Positions 10,968 through 20,579 of a stretch of DNA of 64,000 nt are shown here, one piece after another. The stretch spans positions 3,493,410 through 3,557,409 of the forward strand of contig CM054118.1 in NCBI GenBank assembly GCA_028673005.1. The letters are read 5' to 3'. The first letter of the stretch is position 1; each line of letters opens with the position of its first letter. The notes under the pieces were generated by a model. The model was not told the DNA's origin. It did not search any database and worked only from the letters and a program-made list of their open reading frames with translations. Source of the stretch: Tanypteryx hageni. Lineage: Eukaryota; Arthropoda; Insecta; Odonata; Petaluridae. A program made the translations under genes and the position numbers.

Positions 10968-11800
10968 AAGAGACATGGCGAGACGTTAACAAATTTAAGG
11001 CGAGGCTCAAGAGAATAAAGTAGCTGAGAGAACGAGAGAGAGCGGAAGAGAAAGCAGGAGGAGAGGCACTGAGAGATGGTAGATAGAGAACGAAAGTATA
11101 AAAAGGAGAGAGGAAAAGAAAGAAGTAAAAAGAGAGACGGTAGAAAGGGAGAGGGAAGCGGAGAGAGGGTGGGAGGGTGAGAGAAAGAGGTAGAGAGGAA
11201 GTTAGAGATAGGAAGAGAGAGAGGGAGGGAGAGGTAGAGAGGGAGGTAGCGGGAGAGGAAGAGAGAGAAAGAAAGGTAGAGAGGAGGTAGAGAGAGAATG
11301 AGACAGGTAGAGACTAGAGAGAGAGAGGTAGAGGGAAAGGAAGAGAGAGATGTAGCGAGAAGTAGAGAGAGAGTGAGATAGAGAGGAGAGAGATGAAGGG
11401 TAGGAGAGTTGGGGGAGGGAGGAAAGAGAAGTAAAGAAAGACGGAAAGAAATACAGAGAGGTAGAAAGAGAAGGAAAGGGAGAAACTAAAACAGACAAGG
11501 GATGGGAGGAAGATCTAGAAGAAGATACAGCGAAAGACGAAGAGAGAGCGAGAGCAGAGTCGGGAGAAGCAGAACATGTAGCTAAGGATGAGGAAGGAAA
11601 GATTGAGAGATAAAAGTTGCGGAGGAATGCATAGAAAGAGAGGAAATCGAAAGAAAGAGTTGAGTGTGGTAGAGCGGTATTAGGGGAGTGGGAGCAGAGG
11701 AGCGAGGCGGAGCGGCAAGAAGAGGCGAGATAGGAAACAGAGAGAGAGAGAGAGTGGGGTGTGGGAGAAGATAGTCTTCGGGTCAGGGCGGAAGCAATCA
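10925..11800. repeat. GA-rich tract with (GA)n core
   Basis: A GA microsatellite at 10928-10961 leads into about 800 bases of imperfect GAGAGA / GGAGAGA sequence to 11760. Long minus-strand frames rich in S and L come from this bias. Confidence 0.9.
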
Positions 11801-11804
11801 GCAT

Positions 11805-12750
11805 CGGCGAGACCCTCCTTGAATTGCAGATGAGACTGGTCGTCCGAGGAACGTGTGGTGGGAGGGGGAGCGTAAGGGGGAGGAAACGGTAGGGGGGAAA
11901 AGCAGGGAGTGCGGAGGTGGATAGGATTACCGCGCGGCGCCGTGGTAACCGAGGATTAAAAGAGACTTTAAGCTAGAGATGTGAGACAAAACGAGGACCC
12001 TCTCCTCCCTCTGTTCTCCCCCACTCTTCCTTTATCCTCCCCCTTCCCTCCTCCTTCCCTCCCCCGACCCTCCTCCTCCTCTCCACCTACCCTCCTCCCC
12101 CACCCCAAACGCGCAGAAATTTCGACCCTTCCCGTTACCGATTAATCGTTCCTTTAAGCGAGCAACGGACAATCCTAGGAACCCCTTTTCTCCCATCTTC
12201 GAACTTTAACCAATCTCGAACCCCTTTACAACACGTTTCCCGCACCACTACCTCCGTAATTTTTTTTCGTCCTGCCCGAATAAAGGGTTTTATAAGCGGG
12301 AATCGCATCAAGGGCCGTATATTTATGTTAGATACCGCGGATTTCGGTACAAAACGCGGGTACGGTTTCCCTTGGAATGGCGCCAAGGATTACCCTAACC
12401 CGCACCACCCACGCTCACCCTTCGCCCCTTTCCGGACCGACCCAACAGGCAGGTTGCCAGGATCGGAATTATCTCGTACGACCTTTATGGGTCCAACCCT
12501 TGCTCCCTCGCAAACGCTAACTCAAAACGGATTTGATATATGATTTTTTTCGCTAGGGAAACGATTTTTTCCCGGCATAATTTTCCGGAGATCATTTAAT
12601 TTCTTATAAATCATCGCGAGGTGTAGGATAGGGAAATGATACGTAATCGGGAAATCGCGGGCGAAATGCCGACGTTAGGATAAATGCACTAAGGCGCGAA
12701 CAGAGAGCGCAACCATCTTATCCCTCATTTCCCTCTCCATCTTTCTCCTC
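11805..12750. other. GC-richer non-repetitive island
   Basis: After the GA tract the sequence becomes mixed and CpG-containing, with a pyrimidine-rich block at 12000-12110. The segment 12300-12530 (CGGGTACGGTTTCCC, GGCGCCAAGG) has an 83-codon minus and a 72-codon plus frame without known motifs. A host regulatory element is possible but unproven. Confidence 0.3.
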
Positions 12751-13671
12751 TCCCCTCGACTTTAATGCATTTTCGAAAGTATTTATGGACGATCGATCCG
12801 ATACGCTAGATGTGGATTGCCAATCTCTTCCGGAAAGTACTCGAGCCAGTTTATTCTCACAACTACCTTAAAATCGTCATAAAGTCGTATTCGAATTAAA
12901 ATTTTATGAATGATAATACGGTTTTCTTTGAATATTCTTTCGTTGTTTATGCTTTTAGCAAACCATACTGGACAAAAGTTTAAGACGAGCTTTCTGATCG
13001 TGGAAGTGGCGATACCACACTCTTGCTGAAAAATTTGAGAAAATACTCATTTCCGTATTTCGTATTCTTTAAAGGCAAAACATTCTTCAAATAATCCAAA
13101 ATACCAAAATCAGTCTGCGTGCACCCAAAAGATGTTTCTCCAATGGCCATAAACAGGTTGAGAAAATCATGTGTATATCTGCTGCGAAGAAGCCACCATT
13201 ATAAGCCATAAGGAGACTTAGATAGATTCTTTATTGAAGTCTACAGACAGGAGTGGCATGTTCCTTTGCGCGTCGCAAGATATTTCTGCATATCCGGTTA
13301 TAAAATTACGGTAAAATACTACTGAGAAATTTAGTAGGATGCTATTAAATGGTGACACGTGACCTCGACAATAAATTGTCGAATTAAAATAGATTCGTTT
13401 CGGTATTGCATCGAAATTATCAGAGTTTTAATCCAGCAACCGCCATATGTCGCGAAAAAGGACTGGCATTCCCTCATAAATATGTTTCTGAAAATATTTT
13501 GGAACCTCCAGTCCCACGCACGTTATTTACCGATGTGCGCTTTCGTCTGCTACTGCGACTACCCCCATTCTCGTTAACAGACGGAAATCGAAATTGAATC
13601 TTGGTGGGCATTCCATTGATTCCAGTTTATTTATAGAGAAATCGAAATTTCGGTGAAAATCTTATTTCTAC
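12751..13671. other. AT-rich spacer, no gene seen
   Basis: Short frames at 13359-13597 show no familiar motif. The target site of the Penelope element lies at its right end. Confidence 0.6.
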
Positions 13672-13875
13672 TTCACACGTTTTCGTGAAAAGGGAGGGTT
13701 GCGAGACACGGTGAAGCAATAAAATAGTAAATAAACAAAAACTCCTTCCCCGTAAAAAGGAAGAGAATACTCACACTCACGCTGCAGGTTTCTGGTAGAT
13801 ACCGTCGCAGGACCTAAGTCAAAAGGAGACATACACACACGCAGAAACGTACAAAAGCCACTCACACAGTAAACT

Positions 13876-13997
13876 CTAACCAAAATTAAAACTAGACACC
13901 GATGTTTCGATAGCTAAGCTGTCATCTTCAGTAGTGTGGGATGTAGGAGGGAGAAGGGGGTATACATATATAAAAGGAGTGACGGTTGGGGAGAGGG
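13876..13997 (-). pseudogene. Penelope ORF C-terminal end and 3' motif
   Basis: The minus strand ends with 'TEDDSLAIETSVSSFNFG' and a stop. The matching DNA, CTGAAGATG, short hairpin, then CGAAACATCGG, is the kind of 3' signature found at the ends of many Penelope elements. It is the continuation of the GIY-YIG frame at 16952-17263, separated from it by the Jockey insertion. Confidence 0.7.
13899..13931 (-). ncRNA. Hammerhead-like ribozyme core, Penelope copy 1
   Basis: Minus strand: CTGAAGA, one T, a 6-bp stem with one mismatch (GACAGC / GCTATC) around TTA, then GAAA. CTGANGA and GAAA flanking a short stem II are the conserved hammerhead core. The extra base before stem II is atypical, and stems I and III were not defined. 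Penelope-like elements are reported to carry such ribozymes. Confidence 0.35.
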
Positions 13998-14122
13998 CAG
14001 GCGAGCAAAAATTGCATCGGCCGGGAACCAAACTCGTCGGGGACGTCACGGTAGAGGATACCATAACATCAGACCACCTGCCACTCACCTTCCCCATCAC
14101 CACCGAGACGAACGATAAATAA
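13998..14122 (+). pseudogene. Jockey endonuclease C-terminal remnant
   Basis: The frame contains 'VEDTITSDHLPLTFPI', with the SDH catalytic motif of AP-like endonucleases at 14069-14077. It stops at 14120-14122, one frame away from the RT frame that opens at once ('NKTDWAKADWGRFEE'). In an active element these would be one protein, so there is a frameshift close to 14115. The upstream endonuclease is absent by truncation. Confidence 0.75.
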
Positions 14123-16295
14123 AACGGATTGGGCAAAGGCGGACTGGGGAAGGTTCGAAGAGATAATTGCAGAAGGATTACCCCCCGCAGAGAGCCTCAA
14201 GACAACCACAGAGGTAGACAGTGCAATAGATATGCTAACCAATATTGTTCAACAGGCTGCCGACGAAAGCATCCCGAAGAAAAAGATCAACATAAAGAAA
14301 CCACCTCTGCCCAGGTACGTCGTCGCCCTCATAAAGGAAAACAGGAGAATTTACCGGGAATTCAACAAGAGAAAGGACCCAGCACTAAAAACCGTTTGGA
14401 ATAGGAACCAGGCCATCATAAAAAGAAAGGTACTAGATTACAAGGATGAATTATGGCAGAAAACTTGCGCGTCTCTAGATTTCAGGGACGGGAAAAGATT
14501 CTGGGACCGATTCAAAGGCCTCTCGGGAGCGAAACGACAAGAAGATTCCCACCTAGAACACGACGGGAAAAGCCTCTGCACGGAGGAAGAGAAAGCAGAG
14601 GAATTCCGACGCGTGCTGGAAGAGATACACACGCCGACCGACGACCCACTGCTCGACGAGAAATTCCACAGGGAATCCACAGAGGTAATGCAGAACCTTT
14701 TACCTAACTTGCTCCCCACAGATATTACCGAGGAAATCGAAGAAGGAATCACCGACGAAGACCTGAAGGAAGCCATAGCCAGCACGAAGAACTCTGCTCC
14801 GGGACCAGATAACGTGCAACAAACGCATGTAAGGTATTCCCCCACTCTCAAAAAATTCCTCCTAACAATCTATAACTCCTGCCTCTCCATAGGTTACTAC
14901 CCGAAAAGATGGAGAAACGCGCAAACCGTCATGCTTCCGAAACCGGGGAAAGACGCAAAAGATGCGAAAAATTATCGCCCCATCAGCCTAACGAGCGTCC
15001 TGGGAAAGTTGCTAGAAAAAGTGGTCGTGAAAAAACTCACGACCATCCTAGACGCAGGCGGCATCCTCCCAGATCACCAATACGGATTCCGAGCGCACAG
15101 GGTAACAACGGACCCGCTAACGCTGCTAACCAACACGGCGGCGGAAGAAATCAACCAAAAACGTTGCACGGCCGCGATCTTCATGGACATCGAAAGGGCA
15201 TTTGACAAACTCTGGCATGACGGGCTATCCCTAAAAATTTCCCAAATTCCCGACATCCCACCCAATCTGTCCCGCTTCCTATATTCCTTTATCTCCGACC
15301 GACATGCCAGAGTCAGAGTAGGTGGCACCTTGTCTGATCCCTTCCCCATCCAATCCGGCGCACCTCAAGGAACGGTATTATCGCCGCTACTTTTTATTCT
15401 CTATTGCTCTGATATGCCTTCTCCCGCCCTTCCACAGGTGACCCTCGCGCAGTACGCAGACGACACTGCGCTGTGGGCCACGGCACGCAAACCAGACACC
15501 GCGGCGCGGTATCTTCAAAAGGACCTCCGGCGGCTCGAGGAGTGGATGAGGAAGTGGCGCCTGCGGCCGAACCCGGAAAAATCTATTCTGATGACCTTTA
15601 CTCACGAGGGGGCGCAACGGGGAGGTCCGCAGCAACCGATCTCCGTCACCCTTTGGGGGAAAAGAGTCGGCCTGCAGAAAGAGGGGAAATACCTAGGTGT
15701 TACCCTCGATCGCCACCTGACGTTCGCCACCCATCTGAGAAATGTCATATCCACCGTCACCAGGCGCAGCAACCTCATCAGAGCCGTACGAGCGGGAGGA
15801 AAAGGCGTCTCCGAGGAGACGGCCATACACTTATATAAATCCTTTATCAGACCCGTCATTGAATATGGCGCCTTCGCCATCACGCCACTCGCCAAAGAAA
15901 ACATCTCGAGGCTGGCAGCCATCGAGAGAACCATCCTCCGCAACATTATGAGGGCCCCAGTCCGCACACCGAGAGCCGAGGTGTACGAGCGGGCCGAAAT
16001 AGAACCGGTCCTGCATCGTATGGCGAGACTCCGCAGCAGAGCGGCCGAAAGAATGAGGGCACATGTCCCCCACCTCTTCCAAAAAATCCTCGCTCCTCTA
16101 CCCATTATCCTTCCAACCCACCCCAAGCGCCCCTCTCCCGGCAGGATAATAGAGGCGACGCTATCGCTCTATTACCCAGACGCCCCTACCCTTAACGCCC
16201 GCACCAAGGTCCCCATCCCTCCCCACCTGTGCCCTCTGGACGGATGGCCGCTGCTGCCGCCAAAGAAAAAGAAAAAAAGAAGAAGACGGCGCTAG
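14118..16295 (+). CDS. Jockey-type reverse transcriptase, uninterrupted from linker to stop
   Basis: The frame is open for 725 codons; the start given is where it diverges from the endonuclease frame, and the first ATG inside is at 14232. The enzyme copies LINE RNA into DNA at the nicked target. Motifs in order: 'KNYRPISLTSVLGKLLEK' (near 14970), 'QYGFRAHRVTTDPL' (15080), motif A 'FMDIERAFDKLW' with its aspartate at 15186, motif B 'SGAPQGTVLSPLLFILY' (15355), the catalytic YADD at 15453-15464, and thumb 'KYLGVTLDRHLTF' (15690). The C-terminus ends in a run of lysines and arginines before the stop. All catalytic RT residues are present and no stop interrupts 2.1 kb, so insertion is recent, but 5' truncation makes it non-autonomous. 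GC content and codon use are clearly higher than in the flanks. Confidence 0.92.
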   Translation, partial: NKTDWAKADWGRFEEIIAEGLPPAESLKTTTEVDSAIDMLTNIVQQAADESIPKKKINIKKPPLPRYVVALIKENRRIYREFNKRKDPALKTVWNRNQAIIKRKVLDYKDELWQKTCASLDFRDGKRFWDRFKGLSGAKRQEDSHLEHDGKSLCTEEEKAEEFRRVLEEIHTPTDDPLLDEKFHRESTEVMQNLLPNLLPTDITEEIEEGITDEDLKEAIASTKNSAPGPDNVQQTHVRYSPTLKKFLLTIYNSCLSIGYYPKRWRNAQTVMLPKPGKDAKDAKNYRPISLTSVLGKLLEKVVVKKLTTILDAGGILPDHQYGFRAHRVTTDPLTLLTNTAAEEINQKRCTAAIFMDIERAFDKLWHDGLSLKISQIPDIPPNLSRFLYSFISDRHARVRVGGTLSDPFPIQSGAPQGTVLSPLLFILYCSDMPSPALPQVTLAQYADDTALWATARKPDTAARYLQKDLRRLEEWMRKWRLRPNPEKSILMTFTHEGAQRGGPQQPISVTLWGKRVGLQKEGKYLGVTLDRHLTFATHLRNVISTVTRRSNLIRAVRAGGKGVSEETAIHLYKSFIRPVIEYGAFAITPLAKENISRLAAIERTILRNIMRAPVRTPRAEVYERAEIEPVLHRMARLRSRAAERMRAHVPHLFQKILAPLPIILPTHPKRPSPGRIIEATLSLYYPDAPTLNARTKVPIPPHLCPLDGWPLLPPKKKKKRRRRR

Positions 16296-16951
16296 CCCAA
16301 CCAAAATATATATCTGTCTATATATCTATGTTAACATATTTTCTATAATCTATTTTTACGCATTTCAAATGCTATTTATATAAAATCAATTCTATTTTTA
16401 CCCTGTTATATATTATATATTCTATTTTTATTGTTATGCATTACAAATGCCATTTGTTATATTATTTATTTATCTACGAAGAAAAAGTGAAAGTGATAAA
16501 CTGGTGCTGTACAAAAGTGAATATGTGTTAGAGACCATCTAGTCAGGCTGTCTACGAAAGGTTTTGCCGGGTTTCCCTTCCGTCTCGGGCGAATGCCAGG
16601 CAAAAAACCACCCCCGGAGAAAGCATTAAAAATCGATATACCACTGGTTATACAATGACAATTGATCTATCCATACCTGTATCAGCCCTGAAGAGGCCTT
16701 TTGCCTAAACAGGGTATTTTCTGATCAGGCCATGTACTAAGAAATTGAATGCAAAATGTATGTAAATATATGTATTATGGCTAATCAGGAAATAAAAACC
16801 TATTGAATTTGAATTTGAATTTGGGGAGAGGGGGAAAAAAGTGAAAAGATTTGGAACGGTAACTGAGTAAATGAAAAAGGGCAGAGTGGGGAATGGGACC
16901 TAAGTCATTTTTCATAAGCGTGTTTTTGTTTTTATGTATGTAGATGCTTTC

Positions 16952-17263
16952 CTATGCATCGAGTTTATTGTATTGTTCGATTGATTTGAGTAAGGATAGG
17001 TTTTCTGTGGTGATAGGATGGTGAGTATCAAAAATATGAGTTCCAATGCTTGCTTTGTTTATTCTGTTGTTTTTGTAGTGTGCTATGCGTTCTTTAAACC
17101 GGGTTTTTAGTTTTCGTCTAGATTTTCCTATGTAAATTTTGTCACACGAACTGCAATTGACTTGATAAATGCCTGATTTGTGGTGATTGGGAATTTTATC
17201 TTTCGGGTTTGACAAAAGGTTGGATAATTTATTTTTGTTGACAAAAAACCGGGTGAAGATCAA
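16952..17263 (-). pseudogene. Penelope GIY-YIG endonuclease domain
   Basis: The minus-strand frame reads 'SGIYQVNCSSCDKIYIGKSR': GIY at residues 31-33, a CxxC pair, and YIG at residues 44-46, followed by 'TRFKERIAHYKNNR' and 'IGTHIFDTHHPI'. This is the nuclease that Penelope-like elements carry C-terminal to their reverse transcriptase. A TAG at 16952-16954 interrupts it; homologous-looking sequence continues beyond ('ESIYIHKNKNTLMKNDLGP', 'HSALFHLLSYRS') to the Jockey insertion. Upstream it ends at about 17265, where the inverted LTR piece begins, so the RT domain was never copied here. Confidence 0.88.
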
Positions 17264-17370
17264 ATTTCGAAAGTCCTGCGACGGTGTTTACGAGCAACCT
17301 GCAGCGTGAATATCAGTATTCTCTTCCTTTTTGCGGTAAAGGAGTTTTGGTTTATTCACACGTTTTCGTG

Positions 17371-17630
17371 TTCTTTAGATATTGAGGCAATAACAAATCA
17401 TATCTTTGTCAATCTTCAATTTTGCTTCTGCCGCTTTGCGATGTGAAAGATAAAAAGCTAGACGTAATGCTATAGTAGTGTCTCAAGTTATCCACTAATA
17501 CTTTTAGAAGCATGGATACAATACATCGATACAGACGTGAAATGTTACTACTTTAAAACAGTAAATTTTGACATCCTCAAGCATAGTCGAAGTAATTCTT
17601 TTTAAATGAATAAAAACGATATATCATATA
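17371..17630. other. Spacer, no gene seen
   Basis: AT-rich flank of the Penelope insertion with no recognised motif. Confidence 0.6.
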
Positions 17631-17632
17631 CA

Positions 17633-17780
17633 GCGCCGTAGCTAGGGCGGAGCAGGCGGGGAATCTGCCCCGGGCGTAACTAAATATGGGGCGCAAATTT
17701 GTTAAAGGCAAGTTGTGCATGTCACAAGGACAGGGGAGATGTCACTACTATTCTTGTTTCAGACATATCAATAGCATCAT
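17633..17780 (+). mobile_element. hAT-like terminus, solo end
   Basis: Starts CAGCGCCGTAGCTAGGGCGG and continues CTGCCCCGGGCG, typical of hAT elements with TTF/ZMYM1-like transposases (compare the CAGGGCCGGCGC terminus at 35497). No second end or transposase was found. Confidence 0.4.
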
Positions 17781-17900
17781 CGAAATTTATAGTTTCTGCT
17801 ATGCGTTGAGTTTGCTGCATTAAAATCACATAGAATAGCTCTTTAATATTAAAATATTTATACTTTCTGTATTTAAATTATGTGCGTAATTATGTCATTA

Positions 17901-17933
17901 CTAGTGACGACCCGTCAAAAATGACGGGATGAT
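17901..17933 (-). mobile_element. Helitron-type 3' end
   Basis: On the minus strand a perfect 7-bp hairpin, CCCGTCA-TTTT-TGACGGG, is followed by TCGTCA, then CTAG and T. That is the Helitron 3' signature. The 5' end, expected at higher coordinates, was not identified. Confidence 0.45.
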
Positions 17934-18434
17934 AATATAAATCCAAAAATAGCAATTCGAGTTTGTGAAAAATTTCTCCTGAAAAACAAAGCCAATGAGA
18001 AAACTTCTTTTTTATTTCTCAAACTAAAACTTCTTTAATTGTTTTGTATTGTTTATTTTTGGCAAAACCTTTTTGAAGTTTTAATGATTAGTGTAACAGC
18101 TGTTTTAAAACGTTTTTTGTGAATGTGCGACCCTCGCCTGGAATTAATTTCCAATGATATGGTGTGTTGTGAACATGGACTCTTAAATTTTCATGAAAAT
18201 TTTATGGATATATAAGAAATCATACAATAATGAAGATCTAGAGTTCAATAATCTGTTCTGTCGTTATGGGAACCTTTCACAAAAAACGCAATATTTTCAT
18301 GAAATTTTGCATTTTTATGCAAATTTCGAGCGATTTCGAAACGAAAGAAAAAATCGACGATAAGAATAAAAATCTTTGTTTATTTTTCTTTCAAATGAAT
18401 TTTATTCAAAGATCGTGGGTTAATTACTTACAAT

Positions 18435-18560
18435 TTAATTTTGCAAAAGAAAAAAAGCCTGCAGGTCGAAACATCGATTTCTACGGGATATGTGATAGGG
18501 AATGTATCACTAGCCATGGACTCGAACTCTGGACGTTTTTCGTAAAATTTTCTTCGTCAG
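18435..18560. repeat. Dispersed repeat S2, copy 2
   Basis: AAAGCCTGCAGGTCGAAACA, then TCGATTTCTACGGGATATGT, align with 4400-4440 and 39865-39905. The minus strand has GAGTTCGAGTCC, a B-box-like motif. Confidence 0.5.
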
Positions 18561-18879
18561 AGCATTTTTACTTATGAGAAGACCATTTTCGCCAAATGTC
18601 GTTGTTATTTGTAAATATTTGATCAAGTTATTCGTCTATTAATGTATTTTTACTACCAGTTACGCACGAGCGGACGAACGAACGAACCTGAGATATTTGG
18701 ATATTTAGAATAATGTATTTAAATTATGTACATTTATAGTTTATTTTTATTTATTAATTGTTCACCCTAATTTCATATAGGTATTAATGGTGTATCCCTG
18801 GAGTTATTTACAGAGCCGATAACAAAGCAATAGGTGCCTAGTGCTTGAAATTAATGCAAATGTAACGATTCAAGCTTCG

Positions 18880-19840
18880 AGCACCGCCCCATCCTCCCCG
18901 CGTTGACGAATTAAAAATCCTCCCTTCCTTTCCTCGAAACGGCAATAAAAAAGATACGCTCTCACCAAAGTTTTTCTTCTCTTCCCTTTTATATAAAATT
19001 CATGTTTATGGCCATGTTTTAGAGAGAGGAAGGGGGAGGGAAGGACAGAGAGGAAGGGGGAGGGAAGGACAGAGAGGAAGAGAAAACTTCCCGAAATAAT
19101 ATTAATAAAAAACCTCAACTTTTCCAAGGATCTGGGGTTTGAATCACTTTTTCCTCCATACGTCATCATCTTCCTCAGAACCGTCCACTCCCCTCGTTTT
19201 TACGAATCGGGCTTCGTTATAATTTGGGCGTATGATGACGTCACGAGTGCGAGCAGGGACGGAGAGCGTAGAGAGAGAAGAGGATGGTGGAGGAGAGATT
19301 TTGGAGATCTTTTCTAGTCTGAGCAGGCAATAAGACAAGAAATCCATAAAAAATGGAAGGGCTGTAGTGTGAGAAAGAGAGAGGGGGGATGAAAAGAGAA
19401 AGGTACTGAGGAGAAAGAGGGAGAAAGGTCGGGGGGTGGGAGAGAGATATGTATGGAGGCAAAGGGGGAGAGAGTATTAAGAGAGGAAGGAGAGAGTAAG
19501 AAGAAAGACAGGCGAAAGGGAAGAGGGAGAGCAAAGCGAAATGGAGGGGTGGCGGCAGAGAGAGAGAGAGAGACGGGTGGAGAGAACAAAGAGAAAGAAA
19601 GAAGATACAAGTAAAGAAGTCAGGTGGCAGAAGAGAAGAAGTGAAGAGAGAGGGAGGAAGGAGAGAGGGAGGAAGGAGAGAGGGAGGAACGAGAGAGGGA
19701 GGAACGAGAGAGAATAGAGGGAGAGAGTTACGATAAAAACAAAGGGATGGAGAGAGAGAGAAAGAGGAAGAGGATAGATATATGGAGTGAGAGAGAAATA
19801 GAAAGTCCAAGGGAGAACGCCCTTTGATCTTCTTTACCAT
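18880..19840. repeat. GA-rich tracts
   Basis: A duplicated AGAGAGGAAGGGGGAGGGAA block at 19020-19080 and a longer GAGAGA-rich tract at 19260-19800, with GGGAGGAACGAGAGA-type short repeats near 19650-19710. Overlapping serine/proline/leucine-rich minus frames are artefacts. Confidence 0.85.
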
Positions 19841-20069
19841 TCTGCGTTACTTACTCCTCCTCCTCTCGATCCTCCTCCTTTTTCTCTCCCGGTTGTCCCC
19901 TATCCTCTTCGAGAAAAATATCTCCTTGGAATATTGGACATCCGTTGCCTCCCTCGAACTATGCGACTGAAATTACTTTTTGCCGTGGCATATTCGAGTA
20001 TTATTTTCTCTCTTCTTCTTCCCGAGATCTATGTTCTCTCATTTGATTTGATGTCCCGAAAGCGACGGA

Positions 20070-20578
20070 GGTGGGAGGAGGGACAGAAGGAAAGGGATGA
20101 AGAGGGGGAAGGACAGGGGGAATAGGGGGGAAGAGGAGGGGAAGAGGGGAGTGGTGGGATGATGAGGGGACGAGTGGGGGGATGATGAGGGAAAGAGGGA
20201 GGGATGATGAGGGGAAGAGGGAGGGATGATGAGGGGAAGAAGGGGATGATGAGGGGAAGAAGGGGAAGAGGAGAGGGTAAACAGGGGGAGAGGGGGAAGA
20301 GGTGGAGGAAGAGGTGGAGGAAGAGGGGGAGGAAGAGGGGGAGGAAGAGGGGAGGAAGAGGGGGAGGAAGAGGGGGAGGAAGAGGGGGAGGAAGAGGGGG
20401 AGGAAGAGGGGGAGGAAGAGGGGGAGGAAGAGGGGGAGGAAGAGGGGGAGGAAGAGGGGGAGGAAGAGGGGGAGGAGGGGGGAGGACAGGGGGAGTGAGG
20501 AGGACATGGGGGAGGAGGGGGGAGGTAAGAGAGGAGAGGGGGGAGGACAGGGGGAAGGAGGGGGGAGGAAGAGGGGGC
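20070..20578. repeat. 12-bp polypurine minisatellite (GAAGAGGGGGAG)n
   Basis: At 20300-20475 GAAGAGGGGGAG repeats almost perfectly about a dozen times; the flanks are degenerate versions (GATGATGAGGGGAAGA). The purine strand has closely spaced G runs and could form G-quadruplex or triplex structures. Frames of up to 208 codons on both strands follow from the repeat. Confidence 0.95.
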
Positions 20579-20579
20579 G

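Larger units (their letters stand above)
13998..16820 (+). mobile_element. Jockey-clade LINE, 5'-truncated, 12-bp TSD
   Basis: TTGGGGAGAGGG at 13986-13997 and again at 16821-16832 is the TSD. The insert starts inside the endonuclease domain (5' truncation, usual for target-primed reverse transcription), carries a full RT frame, about 520 bases of 3' UTR, and ends in a TTGAATTTGAATTTGAAT tail. It interrupts the Penelope element and is therefore younger. Confidence 0.92.
13672..17370 (-). mobile_element. Penelope-like retroelement, 5'-truncated, 16-bp TSD, split by Jockey
   Basis: TTCACACGTTTTCGTG is present at 13672-13687 and 17355-17370 as a 16-bp TSD. Inside, a terminal sequence occurs twice in inverted orientation. 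On the minus strand at 13813-13735 it runs from TCCTGCGACGG to CTCTTCCTTTTTACGG; on the plus strand at 17277-17345 the same blocks recur. An inverted partial copy of the Penelope LTR at the 5' end of a truncated insertion is a known trait of these elements. The coding remnant is a GIY-YIG domain; the reverse transcriptase is missing. A Jockey LINE occupies 13998-16820. Confidence 0.8.
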
